14,735 nt of DNA from an uncultured Clostridia bacterium (GCA_934489915.1 CAKSSZ010000018.1:1-14735); one strand, 5' to 3'; shown: positions 1-6,347, counted from the first letter of the stretch. Notes: a model not told the origin generated them from the sequence alone. Made by a program: numbers and translations.

Positions 1-1
1 G

Positions 2-862
2 TATATTAACATCCCCGCCGGTGTGCTGATTGATTTGGAGGAAATCAACCGTTATCCGGCACACAAGCTGGTGTTGATCACTACCGGCAGTCAGGGAGAA
101 GAAATGTCGGCTCTGACCCGGATGGCCTTTTCCGATCATAAAAAAGTTGAAATTACCAACCACGATTTGGTGGTGATTTCCGCAAACCCCATCCCGGGAA
201 ATGAAAAGCTGGTATCCCGGGTGGTGAATGAGCTGTTTAAAAAAGGCGCAGAGGTGATTTATGAATCCTCTTTAGCTGAGGTGCATGTCTCCGGTCATGC
301 CTGCCAGGAGGAGCTTAAGCTGATTATGGCGCTGACCCGCCCGAAATTTTTCATTCCGGTGCATGGGGAGTACCGCCATTTATGCATTCATAAGGAGCTG
401 TCCAAAACCATGGGTATTCCGGAAAACCACAGTTTTATTATGGATATCGGCAAGGTGCTGGAATTCACGGCGGATTCGGCAAAGATTACGGGTACCGTCC
501 CCGCCGGCAAGGTGCTGGTTGACGGGCTGGGCGTTGGAGATGTGGGAAATATCGTGCTCCGAGACAGAAAGCATCTCGCTCAGGACGGATTGATCGTTGC
601 TGTGATTTCTCTTTCGGGAGAGGACGGCGAAATGATTTTAGAGCCGGATATTATTACCCGCGGCTTTGTATATGTGAGAGAATCAGAGGACTTGATGGAA
701 CAAATGAGAAATGTGGTGCGGGAAAGTGTGTTGCACTCGGTGAATAAAAAGGCACGGGATTGGAACTCGTTAAAATCCTCTGTTAAAAATCAGCTCAGTC
801 AGTTTATTTATGACTCCACCAAACGCAGTCCTATGATTTTACCTGTGATTGTGGAAATCTAA
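2..862 (+). CDS. rnj: Ribonuclease J, C-terminal half (5' end outside window)
   Basis: About 286 residues of RNase J, an MBL-fold/beta-CASP 5'-exonuclease and endonuclease that matures and degrades RNA in the cytoplasm. The reading frame is open from base 2, so the gene starts upstream. A GTG at 23 is only an internal codon. Visible family signatures are the TTGSQGE motif with MSALTRMA just after it, and the highly conserved HGEYRHL motif (bases about 363-383), which carries a metal/phosphate-binding His of the beta-CASP fold. The rest matches the linker and small C-terminal domain of RNase J. Family proteins are about 550 residues, so roughly half is present. The stop TAA is followed within 11 bases by a strong terminator, so the gene ends its transcription unit. 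I cannot tell J1 from J2. Confidence 0.95.
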   Translation, partial: YINIPAGVLIDLEEINRYPAHKLVLITTGSQGEEMSALTRMAFSDHKKVEITNHDLVVISANPIPGNEKLVSRVVNELFKKGAEVIYESSLAEVHVSGHACQEELKLIMALTRPKFFIPVHGEYRHLCIHKELSKTMGIPENHSFIMDIGKVLEFTADSAKITGTVPAGKVLVDGLGVGDVGNIVLRDRKHLAQDGLIVAVISLSGEDGEMILEPDIITRGFVYVRESEDLMEQMRNVVRESVLHSVNKKARDWNSLKSSVKNQLSQFIYDSTKRSPMILPVIVEI

Positions 863-872
863 AAAAGCAGCC

Positions 873-912
873 AAAGGCTCTGTTTTGCATTGTGCGAAAC
901 AGAGCCTTTTTT
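873..912 (+). terminator. Intrinsic terminator of RNase J gene
   Basis: A perfect 13-bp inverted repeat (AAAGGCTCTGTTT at 873-885 and AAACAGAGCCTTT at 897-909) encloses an 11-base loop and runs into a T-tract at 907-912. It lies 11 bases after the rnj stop codon. The A-run before the stem could also let it work on the minus strand. It marks the last clearly native sequence before the decayed island. Confidence 0.93.
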
Positions 913-984
913 GTATTTATTCTGACGGTTCCTCGGCGGTTGGCGGCCAAACGGTTACGAAGCACCCCGGATCATTTTGTATCT

Positions 985-1452
985 CTATACTATCTGGGAA
1001 TGACAATGCCTATGGCGGTATTTGCACTTATCTCATGGCTCAAAAATCCGCACAACGGCAACAAAGCAGAGGTGAAGGTCAACACTCTTTGCAAAAAAGA
1101 AATTGGGTTCATGTGGATATTGGCAGTCGTGGTGACCGTTGCCTTTTATTTCGTTTTGGATGCCTTTCATACGGCAAATATTGTACCGAGTACGATCTCG
1201 GTCACGACAAGCTTTGTTGCTGTTTACCTTACTTTCCGGCGAAGCCCGTTCTATGCGCTGGGGTATGCGGCAAACGATGTTGTTCTGATTGTTTTATGGG
1301 TTTTGGCAAGCATTACGGACGCGCGCTATCTTTCGGTCGTTGTTTGCTTTGCCGCTTTCCTCATTAATGATATCTACGGATTTCTAAGCTGGAGAAAAAT
1401 GAAAGAGCGCCAAATGACAGATGACACAAAATGGAAGCGGCAGGCTCGTTGA
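985..1452 (+). pseudogene. pnuC: Truncated pnuC: nicotinamide riboside/mononucleotide transporter, C-terminal part only
   Basis: The frame encodes the C-terminal two thirds of a PnuC-family inner-membrane transporter, which brings nicotinamide riboside-type NAD precursors into the cell. Recognisable family sequence begins at YLGMTMPMA (about 988) and continues through SWLKNP, NGNKAEVKVN, PSTISVTTS, VYLTFRRS, YAANDVVLIVLW and a final NDIYGFLSW, with several hydrophobic membrane helices. The reading frame opens as far as 892, but that start lies inside the rnj terminator hairpin and the 30 residues after it look unlike the family. PnuC proteins are about 220-250 residues, so roughly the first 80, including the first helices, are missing. 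No promoter or ribosome binding site is visible. I infer a 5' deletion made when the island was joined to the rnj terminator. It is probably not functional. Confidence 0.82.
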
Positions 1453-1467
1453 AGCTGAGCTTGCCGC
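1437..1467. terminator. Possible hairpin between convergent pnuC remnant and ABC gene
   Basis: An 11-bp stem (GCGGCAGGCTC at 1437-1447, GAGCTTGCCGC at 1457-1467, one G-T pair) with a 9-base loop overlaps the pnuC stop. On the minus strand it is followed by a short T-rich run (TTCCATTTT), so it may end the ABC-transporter transcript coming from the other side. The T-run is weak. Confidence 0.4.
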
Positions 1468-1517
1468 CGGTTACGAATGAAAATGTTATTTTACAAAAAA
1501 CTTTTTACCAATTGATG

Positions 1518-3155
1518 TTACAGCTTCCAACCAACGGTCTGCTTTCTGCCGCCGACGAAGTCTGCGTAAATGCCGGGTTCGCTGACCAGCTGTTCATGCT
1601 TGCCCTGCTGCACGATGCGGACGTGGTCGATGACAAGGATCTGATCGGCATGGCGCACCGTTTTGAGCCTGTGTGCGATCATGAGAATGGTTTTGTTCCG
1701 TGTCAGCGCCTCGATTGCTTTTTGCAGTCTGTCTTCATTTTCCGGATCCACATTCGCTGTCGCTTCATCCAGAATAACGATGGGCGCGTTTTTGAGCATG
1801 GCGCGCGCAATGGATAGACGCTGACGTTCCCCGCCCGAAAGGCTTTCGCCGCCCTCGCCGATGACCGTGTTGTAGCCGTCGGGCAGAGCCTCGATGAAAT
1901 CATCACAGCAAGCCGCCTTTGCCGCTGCAATCACTTCGTCATGCGTTGCGTTTGGTTTGCCGAATTTAATATTATTTTCAATCGTGTCGGCAAAGAGGTA
2001 AACATTCTGGAATACCACGCTGATCTGATCCGTAAGAGATTCAAGCGTGTAATCCTTCACGTTATATCCGCCGATCCTTACGCTGCCGCTGTCAGCATCC
2101 CAGAAGCGGGCAATGAGATTGCAGAAGGTCGTCTTGCCGCTGCCGGAGGGGCCGATGACTGCCGTGGTTGTCTGATCGGGCAGTGTAACGGAAATGTCGT
2201 GCAGGATCGGCTTTTGCTCATAGGAGAAATCCACATGCTCAAAAACAATGTCGTGCTTTTGGGGATTCAGTTTTCTTCCGTTTTCATCCATGCGGGGCAT
2301 ATCCTCGGTTTCTTCTGTGCGGTCAATTGCGGCTGCTGCCAGGCGCAGCATGGAAACGCCCATTCCGAACGCCTTAATCTGGTTGAACACAAGGAAGGAC
2401 ATGACCAGTACCATAAGTGCATTGGCAGGGCTCATACCGCCGCCGATCCAAAGCAGAATTGCCGCCAACATCATGCCAACGCCGGCAATTTGCAAAATTG
2501 CTTCCTTCAATGCGGTATACGGCGTGAGAATATTGGAAACTTCAATGTTGCTGCGACGGTTATACTCCAGTGCATCCTGCGATTTTTGCGTATTATCTGC
2601 AATTGCCGCAGACTTTTTCTCCATCGTAGAGACTGCACACAAATACAGCGCTATGCCGGCGATGCCGATGAGTCCGATACGCCAGTCAAATACAAGAATC
2701 AGCGCTGCAAATACGGCAGTTGTGATAAGTCCTCCGAGGATGTTTACAAGTACCATCGGAACCATGTTCTCGATGCTGCCGACAACTGTTGTGCATACAC
2801 CCGAGATCTGACCGAGACTGTTGTCGTTAAAAAATCCCATCGGTACGCTTTTGAGCCTATTTGCAATGGATATTCTGCGATCCGCCGCCATGAAATAACC
2901 GGCGTGTGTTTGCAGCATTTTGGAAAAGCTTGCGCTTACCGCACCGCCGAATATTGCGATCAGCTCACAGCCGAGCGCAATCCATGCGGTCTTGCCGCCT
3001 TGTTCGCCGCTTGTCAGTGCAAGGACGACAAAGTAAATTGCCGCCACCTGAAACATTTGCAGTACAGCATTTAAAAAGCCGACTGCTACTGATTTATTAA
3101 TATTCTTTCTTTCATTTCCGGCAAAATGCCAGATTTTACGGAATGCTTCGATCAT
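1518..3155 (-). CDS. ABC exporter half-transporter (permease-ATPase fusion), likely carrying an internal deletion
   Basis: A 545-residue fusion of a membrane domain (helices from about residue 20 to 270) and an ABC ATPase domain (about 300-520). The ATPase motifs are complete: Walker A GPSGSGKT (335-342), Q-loop Gln383, signature LSGGE (439-443), Walker B ending in Asp463-Glu464, and switch His495. Homologues that pair with a second half-transporter export drugs, peptides or lipids, or handle siderophores. The substrate cannot be read from sequence. The start ATG overlaps the stop of the upstream partner in an ATGA, which implies translational coupling. Around residues 194-200 (DALEYNRRSN, near base 2560) the family's stretch with EYVQG and the following coupling-loop segment is missing, about 35 residues by memory of relatives. 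That loop touches the partner ATPase, so function is doubtful although the frame is intact. Confidence 0.85.
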   Translation of the reverse strand: MIEAFRKIWHFAGNERKNINKSVAVGFLNAVLQMFQVAAIYFVVLALTSGEQGGKTAWIALGCELIAIFGGAVSASFSKMLQTHAGYFMAADRRISIANRLKSVPMGFFNDNSLGQISGVCTTVVGSIENMVPMVLVNILGGLITTAVFAALILVFDWRIGLIGIAGIALYLCAVSTMEKKSAAIADNTQKSQDALEYNRRSNIEVSNILTPYTALKEAILQIAGVGMMLAAILLWIGGGMSPANALMVLVMSFLVFNQIKAFGMGVSMLRLAAAAIDRTEETEDMPRMDENGRKLNPQKHDIVFEHVDFSYEQKPILHDISVTLPDQTTTAVIGPSGSGKTTFCNLIARFWDADSGSVRIGGYNVKDYTLESLTDQISVVFQNVYLFADTIENNIKFGKPNATHDEVIAAAKAACCDDFIEALPDGYNTVIGEGGESLSGGERQRLSIARAMLKNAPIVILDEATANVDPENEDRLQKAIEALTRNKTILMIAHRLKTVRHADQILVIDHVRIVQQGKHEQLVSEPGIYADFVGGRKQTVGWKL

Positions 3156-3859
3156 TCTGCGTCACCGTCCTTTGCTCCGATATGCGCCTGCCACATTTCA
3201 CGGTTCCCCTGATTGAATGCCTTGATGACCTCGATGCCGTTTATGTACTCAATCATGGTGCCGCTCATTTCCGTTGTTGCTTTGACCGCACCCTCGTAGT
3301 CCTTGGAATAGCTGCCCATGACCATCATCATGAAAACAAATGCAATGGGGAATACCGCAAGTGACAGCAGCGCCAGCCGCCAATCCAGAATAAACAGGTA
3401 CACGACCGTGAGTAGGGGAGTGACGATATTTGCCGTCATCTCCGGGAAGAGGTGGGCAAGCGTTGTTTCCATACCATCTACTTGATCGACAATGGTCTCC
3501 TTGAGCTTGCCACTTGACATATCCATCACCGTTCCAAGGGGCAGACGGGGCAGCTTCACAAGAAGCTTCTGACGGATCGTCTTGAGAATGTTGAATGTTG
3601 CCTTGTGTGAAATGCCAAGTGCGCCGTTGTAGAGCAATGTGCGGATGAGAAATCCGCCGAGCGCTATTAAGAGCCACGGCAGATATGCCGCAAATGTACT
3701 CTCTCCCGCAAGCAGCAGCACAATGATTTTTGCTGCGGCAAATTACGGAGCCATGCCGCAGGTAACGCCGATTACGGCAAGAATGATCGCTGTGATGAGC
3801 TTGCTGTGTTCTTTTTCACCAAGTTCCCATATCCGCCCTACCGGGCTTTGTTGCTTCAT
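3152..3859 (-). pseudogene. Partner ABC exporter half-transporter, broken by a nonsense codon and a large in-frame deletion
   Basis: This should begin at ATG 3859 (MKQQSPVGRIWELGEKEH), behind a perfect AGGAGG. After 38 codons it meets an in-frame TAA at 3743-3745, within MAP-stop-FAAAK where relatives would have an aromatic residue. The frame then stays open to 3152. Membrane-domain sequence follows (SSGKLKETIVDQVDGMETTLAH, LFPEM, LDWRLALLSL) up to the EYINGIEVIKAFNQGN coupling-loop motif. At that point it jumps to MWQAHIGAKDGDAE, which looks like the extreme C-terminus of such proteins. The last membrane helices and the entire ATPase domain, about 350-380 residues, are absent. The stop still overlaps the next ATG, as in an intact operon. 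A GTG at 3721 allows a 189-residue restart, but this lacks an ATPase and is unlikely to work. Confidence 0.88.
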
Positions 3860-3865
3860 AAATCA

Positions 3866-3873
3866 TTACCTCC
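3866..3873 (-). promoter_or_regulatory. Strong ribosome binding site of broken ABC gene
   Basis: On the minus strand, AGGAGG sits 8 bases before ATG 3859. This site decides that 3859, not the GTG at 3721, is the original start, and so shows that the TAA at 3743-3745 is a nonsense codon inside the gene. Confidence 0.85.
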
Positions 3874-3879
3874 TGTAAG

Positions 3880-3894
3880 TTAGTGTTAGCTAAC
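3880..3894. promoter_or_regulatory. Likely operator: palindrome in front of the ABC genes
   Basis: GTTAGCTAAC (3885-3894) is a perfect 10-bp palindrome, preceded directly by another GTTAG (3880-3884). It lies between the tetR gene and the ABC start, just upstream of the ribosome binding site, where a TetR-type repressor would block transcription. Assignment to the neighbouring TetR protein is inference. Confidence 0.5.
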
Positions 3895-3911
3895 TGATAT
3901 TTTTATAGAAA

Positions 3912-3931
3912 GGCTGTCGTTTCAGACAGCC
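3912..3931 (-). terminator. Hairpin after tetR
   Basis: A 7-bp stem (GGCTGTC at 3912-3918, GACAGCC at 3925-3931) with a 6-base loop lies just after the tetR stop codon. On the minus strand it is followed by TTTCTATAAAAA, a poor T-tract, so termination may be partial and could allow read-through into the ABC genes. Confidence 0.5.
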
Positions 3932-3942
3932 CGTCTGCACAT

Positions 3943-4569
3943 TTATTGCACGTCTTTACCGAAAATCTCAATGAATCCGGTGCGGTGATAACGGCTCAGA
4001 AGATCTATGTATTCGGACGCTTCCCCACGGCTCATTCCATGGCGGATGATTTCAAATATACTTTCAAACCGCGATGTTGTTACGATATGTAATAGCTTTT
4101 GCGTTACTGTGTCGCTGAATTGATCGGGGTAACCGGCAGCATCCATAAATTTGTATGTGTATTTCACTTCAATTCGGACAAGCTCATCAACAAAATTATG
4201 GAACCGTGTACCGTATGATGAATCAAGCAGCAAACGGAATTCATCCAGGTGCTCATACATATAATCAATCAGTTCCGATGTTCCGCCGTCAGCATATTTC
4301 GGCATTTGCTCTGCCTGCTCATCGGCTGACATCTGATGAAATTTTTCCTGAGTTCTAATGAAGCGTTCTGTCATCTCGCTCAAAACAGGTTCCACTATTG
4401 CGGAAAATAAACCTTCCTTATCTCCAAAACGAACATAGATGGAATTTGTGCTTGTATCTGCCGCAGCAGCGATCGTGCGCAGGGAAGCGTCAACATAGCC
4501 TTTATCAAGAAATTCCCGTTTTGCCGCCGCAATAATGCGTTCTGCCACGCCTTCAATTTGCTTTGCCAT
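3943..4569 (-). CDS. TetR/AcrR-family transcriptional repressor
   Basis: A 208-residue TetR-family regulator. The N-terminal helix-turn-helix domain occupies about residues 8-55, with family features IIAAAKREFLDKGY, SLRTIAAAA, and the hallmark IYVRFGDKEGLF. The remaining helical ligand-binding and dimer domain resembles regulators that sit beside ABC exporter pairs. The reading frame is open for 12 more codons upstream to 4605, but I choose ATG 4569 because GAGGGGG lies 7-8 bases before it. It is transcribed from a near-perfect promoter and is followed in the same direction by the ABC pair, which it probably represses through the palindrome at 3885-3894. The ligand is unknown. Unlike every neighbour in the island it shows no truncation or stop. 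Confidence 0.9.
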   Translation of the reverse strand: MAKQIEGVAERIIAAAKREFLDKGYVDASLRTIAAAADTSTNSIYVRFGDKEGLFSAIVEPVLSEMTERFIRTQEKFHQMSADEQAEQMPKYADGGTSELIDYMYEHLDEFRLLLDSSYGTRFHNFVDELVRIEVKYTYKFMDAAGYPDQFSDTVTQKLLHIVTTSRFESIFEIIRHGMSRGEASEYIDLLSRYHRTGFIEIFGKDVQ

Positions 4570-4587
4570 AGATTCACCCCCTCTATA

Positions 4588-4609
4588 TTCATAACATTGT
4601 TTCATAACA
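4588..4609. repeat. Two direct repeats between tetR promoter and start codon
   Basis: TTCATAACA occurs at 4588-4596 and again at 4601-4609, a 13-base period. Both copies lie just downstream of the -10 box of the tetR promoter. The position suits an autoregulatory binding site or a leader element, but it does not resemble the palindrome in front of the ABC genes. Confidence 0.45.
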
Positions 4610-4614
4610 CCGTT

Positions 4615-4643
4615 ATTATAAACCTTTTTGTTTCATTTGTCAA
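4615..4643 (-). promoter_or_regulatory. Consensus SigA promoter of tetR
   Basis: On the minus strand, TTGACA (4638-4643) and TATAAT (4615-4620) both match consensus fully and are separated by exactly 17 bases. The predicted start point is about 35-40 bases before ATG 4569. Confidence 0.9.
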
Positions 4644-4660
4644 GAGGAACTGCACAATTT

Positions 4661-4709
4661 TTTTCAAAAAGAGGAAAGCCGCATGTCATTTTACGGACAC
4701 ACGGCTTTC
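4661..4709 (-). terminator. Terminator after alpha/beta hydrolase
   Basis: GAAAGCCG (4674-4681) and CGGCTTTC (4702-4709) form an 8-bp stem with extra partial pairing inside. On the minus strand it is followed by CCTCTTTTTG. It would end the hydrolase transcript just before the tetR promoter. A second, weaker imperfect hairpin (GCCGC about 4725, GCGGC about 4752) lies upstream of it. Otherwise the 4710-4847 gap holds only a 28-codon minus-strand frame that I do not recognise. Confidence 0.6.
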
Positions 4710-4847
4710 AATGAACGGCAAAATGCCGCTAAAATGATAAACCATCAGCGGCTGTCGGTAAGCATACCGATATAGAACGATATCATAAAGCGCTTTCGTT
4801 TCCGGTTCATTGTGTAGTTAAATTTCTTCATATCTTATTCGCCTTGT

Positions 4848-5636
4848 TTACCGGTTTAGAAACTCACGAATAACCCGGATATAATCGTCTGTTTTCAGTA
4901 TTGTTGACAGATGGCCGCCCGAAACATAGGAGATCTGCGGATTATGCATCAGCCGGATCAAATCCTCCTGCATTTTGCCGGAGAAAAAATCCTGATCCGG
5001 CAGGATAAGCAAAATTTTCCCCTCAAGAGCCGCAAAATCAGCCTCGGTCACGGGCTTCTGGTTCATGAGGTCGGCAAGCAATCCTGAAATATGCACATCC
5101 TTTTCCTGCTTGTAATCCTTGAAGATCGTTTCAAACATATCTTTCGCATAGGCGATTTCTTCTTCGCTTTCATTTCGGATATGACTCAAACTTTCTTTTA
5201 TCAGCTTCGGCTTCAGCTTTTCATAATTGCAGTGTTTCATATACCACAGCATCAACGGCGCAAAAAAGTATTTCTTTTTTAGACTTTTGAGCGTGTTTGC
5301 ATCCATGCCTCCGGTGGAAATGAGAATCAGTCCGCCCGTTTCTCCCGGGTATTTCTGCACATAGATCTGTGCGACCATGCCGCCGTCGCTCGCTCCGATA
5401 AAGATTGGGTTTTCAATGCCGAGATTTTGAAAGAACGTGTGCATTCCTGCCACCAGTTCCTGATTGGTGCGCAGCTCCTGAGGATAATCAAACAGAAGAA
5501 CGCAAAAATCATCGGATAATCCGTCCACATAGTCCATCCACATTTCCAGCGTATTCATGCCGCCGTTTAGGAACACAAGTGGTTTTCCGGTGTTTGGTCC
5601 GCTCAGAAGATAACGGTAGGAAACCGTTTCGGAACA
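4848..5636 (-). pseudogene. Alpha/beta hydrolase, 5'-truncated
   Basis: A serine-hydrolase fold protein. From GTG 5576 it reads 242 residues: an oxyanion-type NGG near the N-terminus, nucleophile elbow GASDGG with Ser63, a probable acid Asp in ILPDQDF, and His in SGGHLST. The catalytic triad is therefore present. Family-like sequence extends upstream of GTG 5576 in the same frame (YRYLLSGPNTGKPL, to about 5630), so the real gene began further out. No ATG, GTG or TTG with a ribosome binding site exists upstream, and by about 5640 the DNA instead encodes part of a plus-strand gene. I infer loss of the original 5' end. GTG 5576 has no visible Shine-Dalgarno sequence and would remove the first beta strands. 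The substrate is unknown. A residual short protein cannot be excluded. Confidence 0.7.
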
Positions 5637-5642
5637 TCGGAG

Positions 5643-5780
5643 ATTCCGGATAATATTCTTGAAGCCATTGCTCGTACAATGCTGCCGGATATTCGCGAAT
5701 TCTTTCTTTCCAAAGAGGGACAGGAGGAGTTTGCCGCTTGGAAAGCGGAATATGAAAAGAATAAGAAAAAAAGAGCATAA
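5643..5780 (+). pseudogene. C-terminal fragment of a small, probably mobile-element, protein
   Basis: A 45-codon plus-strand frame ending in TAA 5778-5780. It encodes ARTMLPDIREFF, then GQEEFAAWKAEYEKNKK and a basic tail. The amphipathic pattern, the lysine-rich end and the terminator three bases later make it look like a real gene end, not a chance frame. It resembles, from memory, the C-termini of small conserved proteins found in clostridial conjugative elements, but I cannot name the family. No start with a ribosome binding site is visible. The internal ATG at 5679 would leave only 33 codons. It abuts, head to head, the truncated hydrolase, so the junction near 5640 joins two unrelated broken genes. 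Confidence 0.5.
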
Positions 5781-5783
5781 AGC

Positions 5784-5813
5784 AAAAGGCGAGGGTGAAT
5801 CCCCCGCCTTTTC
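5784..5813. terminator. Bidirectional intrinsic terminator
   Basis: AAAAGGCGAGGG and CCCCCGCCTTTT form a stem of about 11 bp with one mismatch and a short TGAAT loop. T-runs follow on the plus strand (TTTT) and on the minus strand (TTTTGC). It separates the plus-strand fragment from the convergent tnpV gene. Confidence 0.75.
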
Positions 5814-5817
5814 GTCA

Positions 5818-6114
5818 CTATTGATAGATTAGCTCATTCATGATAAATTCCCGTACTCTGCTTTGAATGTTATTCATCCGTCTGATCCATTCCATTTGAT
5901 TGGAAACTTTTAACTGCTCGGTTACGCCCTCGTTTTCAGCCGTTTGCCGGACTAAAGAATTAAACATATCGCAGGCATCACGATCCATGTCAGCAAGGTA
6001 ATTGTTTAGGATTCCGTTTAGCCGCATAACATTGATGACCGTCCGATTGTTGCGGTAAAGAAAATCATAATGCAGTCTGCCCCAAGAGCCGATGTTTTTA
6101 AGTTCTGTTTTCAT
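5818..6114 (-). CDS. tnpV: TnpV-like transposon-encoded protein
   Basis: A 98-residue protein that matches the TnpV family, small accessory proteins of Tn4451-type and other clostridial mobile elements whose molecular role is not established. Diagnostic stretches are IGSWGRLHYDFL, the central LNNYLADMDRDA, EGVTEQLK and the closing EWIRRMNNIQSRVREFIMNELIYQ. It is about 20 residues shorter at the N-terminus than the roughly 120-residue relatives I recall. However, GGAGG stands 9 bases before ATG 6114, so this looks like a real start. No recombinase, relaxase or other element gene accompanies it here. Its only likely upstream promoter is that of tRNA-Leu, past a strong terminator, so expression is uncertain. 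It marks the right side of the island as mobile-element debris. Confidence 0.8.
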   Translation of the reverse strand: MKTELKNIGSWGRLHYDFLYRNNRTVINVMRLNGILNNYLADMDRDACDMFNSLVRQTAENEGVTEQLKVSNQMEWIRRMNNIQSRVREFIMNELIYQ

Positions 6115-6178
6115 AATAAGTAACCTCCGAATTTATTTTTTGCGTTTTGAATTAAAGTTCGGATAGTCTATAAAAATA

Positions 6179-6222
6179 ACAAATCCGAACCCTTCACCGA
6201 TTGGTTTAGGGTTCGGATTTGT
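6179..6222 (-). terminator. Terminator of tRNA-Leu
   Basis: A perfect 14-bp inverted repeat (ACAAATCCGAACCC at 6179-6192, GGGTTCGGATTTGT at 6209-6222) with a 16-base loop lies seven bases beyond the tRNA 3' end. On the minus strand it is followed by TATTTTTATAG, which suits termination of tRNA transcription. Confidence 0.85.
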
Positions 6223-6228
6223 ACTGTT

Positions 6229-6315
6229 TGGTGCGGATAAGAGGACTTGAACCTCCATGAGATTGCTCTCACATGGACCTGAACCATGCGCGTCTGCCAA
6301 TTCCGCCATATCCGC
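6229..6315 (-). tRNA. tRNA-Leu (anticodon CAG)
   Basis: An 87-nt tRNA including an encoded CCA (6229-6231). On the minus strand the acceptor stem is GCGGATA/TATCCGC, with discriminator A, as expected for leucine. The D-arm contains AATTGGCAGAC. The anticodon stem CATGG/CCATG holds a 7-base loop with CAG (6279-6281). A long variable arm (TGAGA/TCTCA) marks a class II tRNA. The T-arm contains GGTTCAAGTCC. It reads CUG codons. It has its own promoter and terminator and stands alone. Confidence 0.97.
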
Positions 6316-6318
6316 ATA

Positions 6319-6334
6319 AAGGAGATAACTCCTT
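6319..6334. repeat. Short palindrome in tRNA-Leu leader
   Basis: AAGGAGATAACTCCTT is an inverted repeat (6-bp arms AAGGAG/CTCCTT, 4-base centre) lying between the -10 box and the mature tRNA 5' end, only 3 bases from the tRNA. In the transcript it can form a hairpin and presents a Shine-Dalgarno-like AAGGAG. Confidence 0.7.
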
Positions 6335-6347
6335 AACACAGTTATAT

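Noticed and set aside
892..987. Full frame of pnuC from 892 as a complete gene
   Set aside because: The start lies inside the rnj terminator hairpin, has no ribosome binding site, and the first 30 residues do not resemble PnuC.
1941..3074. Long plus-strand open frame of 377 codons
   Set aside because: It lies wholly antisense to the ABC exporter, is rich in Cys, His and Arg as expected of a shadow frame, and has no ribosome binding site or recognisable domain.
3152..3721. GTG 3721 as the real start of the upstream ABC gene
   Set aside because: The same frame extends to ATG 3859 with a strong AGGAGG and family-like N-terminal sequence, interrupted only by TAA 3743-3745, so a nonsense mutation explains it better.
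4720..4830. Short minus-strand frame of 28 codons (MKKFNYTMNRKRKRF) between hydrolase and tetR
   Set aside because: No good ribosome binding site, no homologue I recognise, and it lies in a hairpin-rich gap. It may be chance or debris, so it is not called as a gene.
5603..5818. Overlapping minus-strand frames of 71 and 89 codons upstream of the hydrolase
   Set aside because: They are antisense to the plus-strand gene end and its terminator and do not continue the hydrolase frame in a family-like way.
6133..6339. Minus-strand frame of 68 codons over the tRNA
   Set aside because: It is a translation of tRNA-Leu and its flanks, a frequent false gene call.
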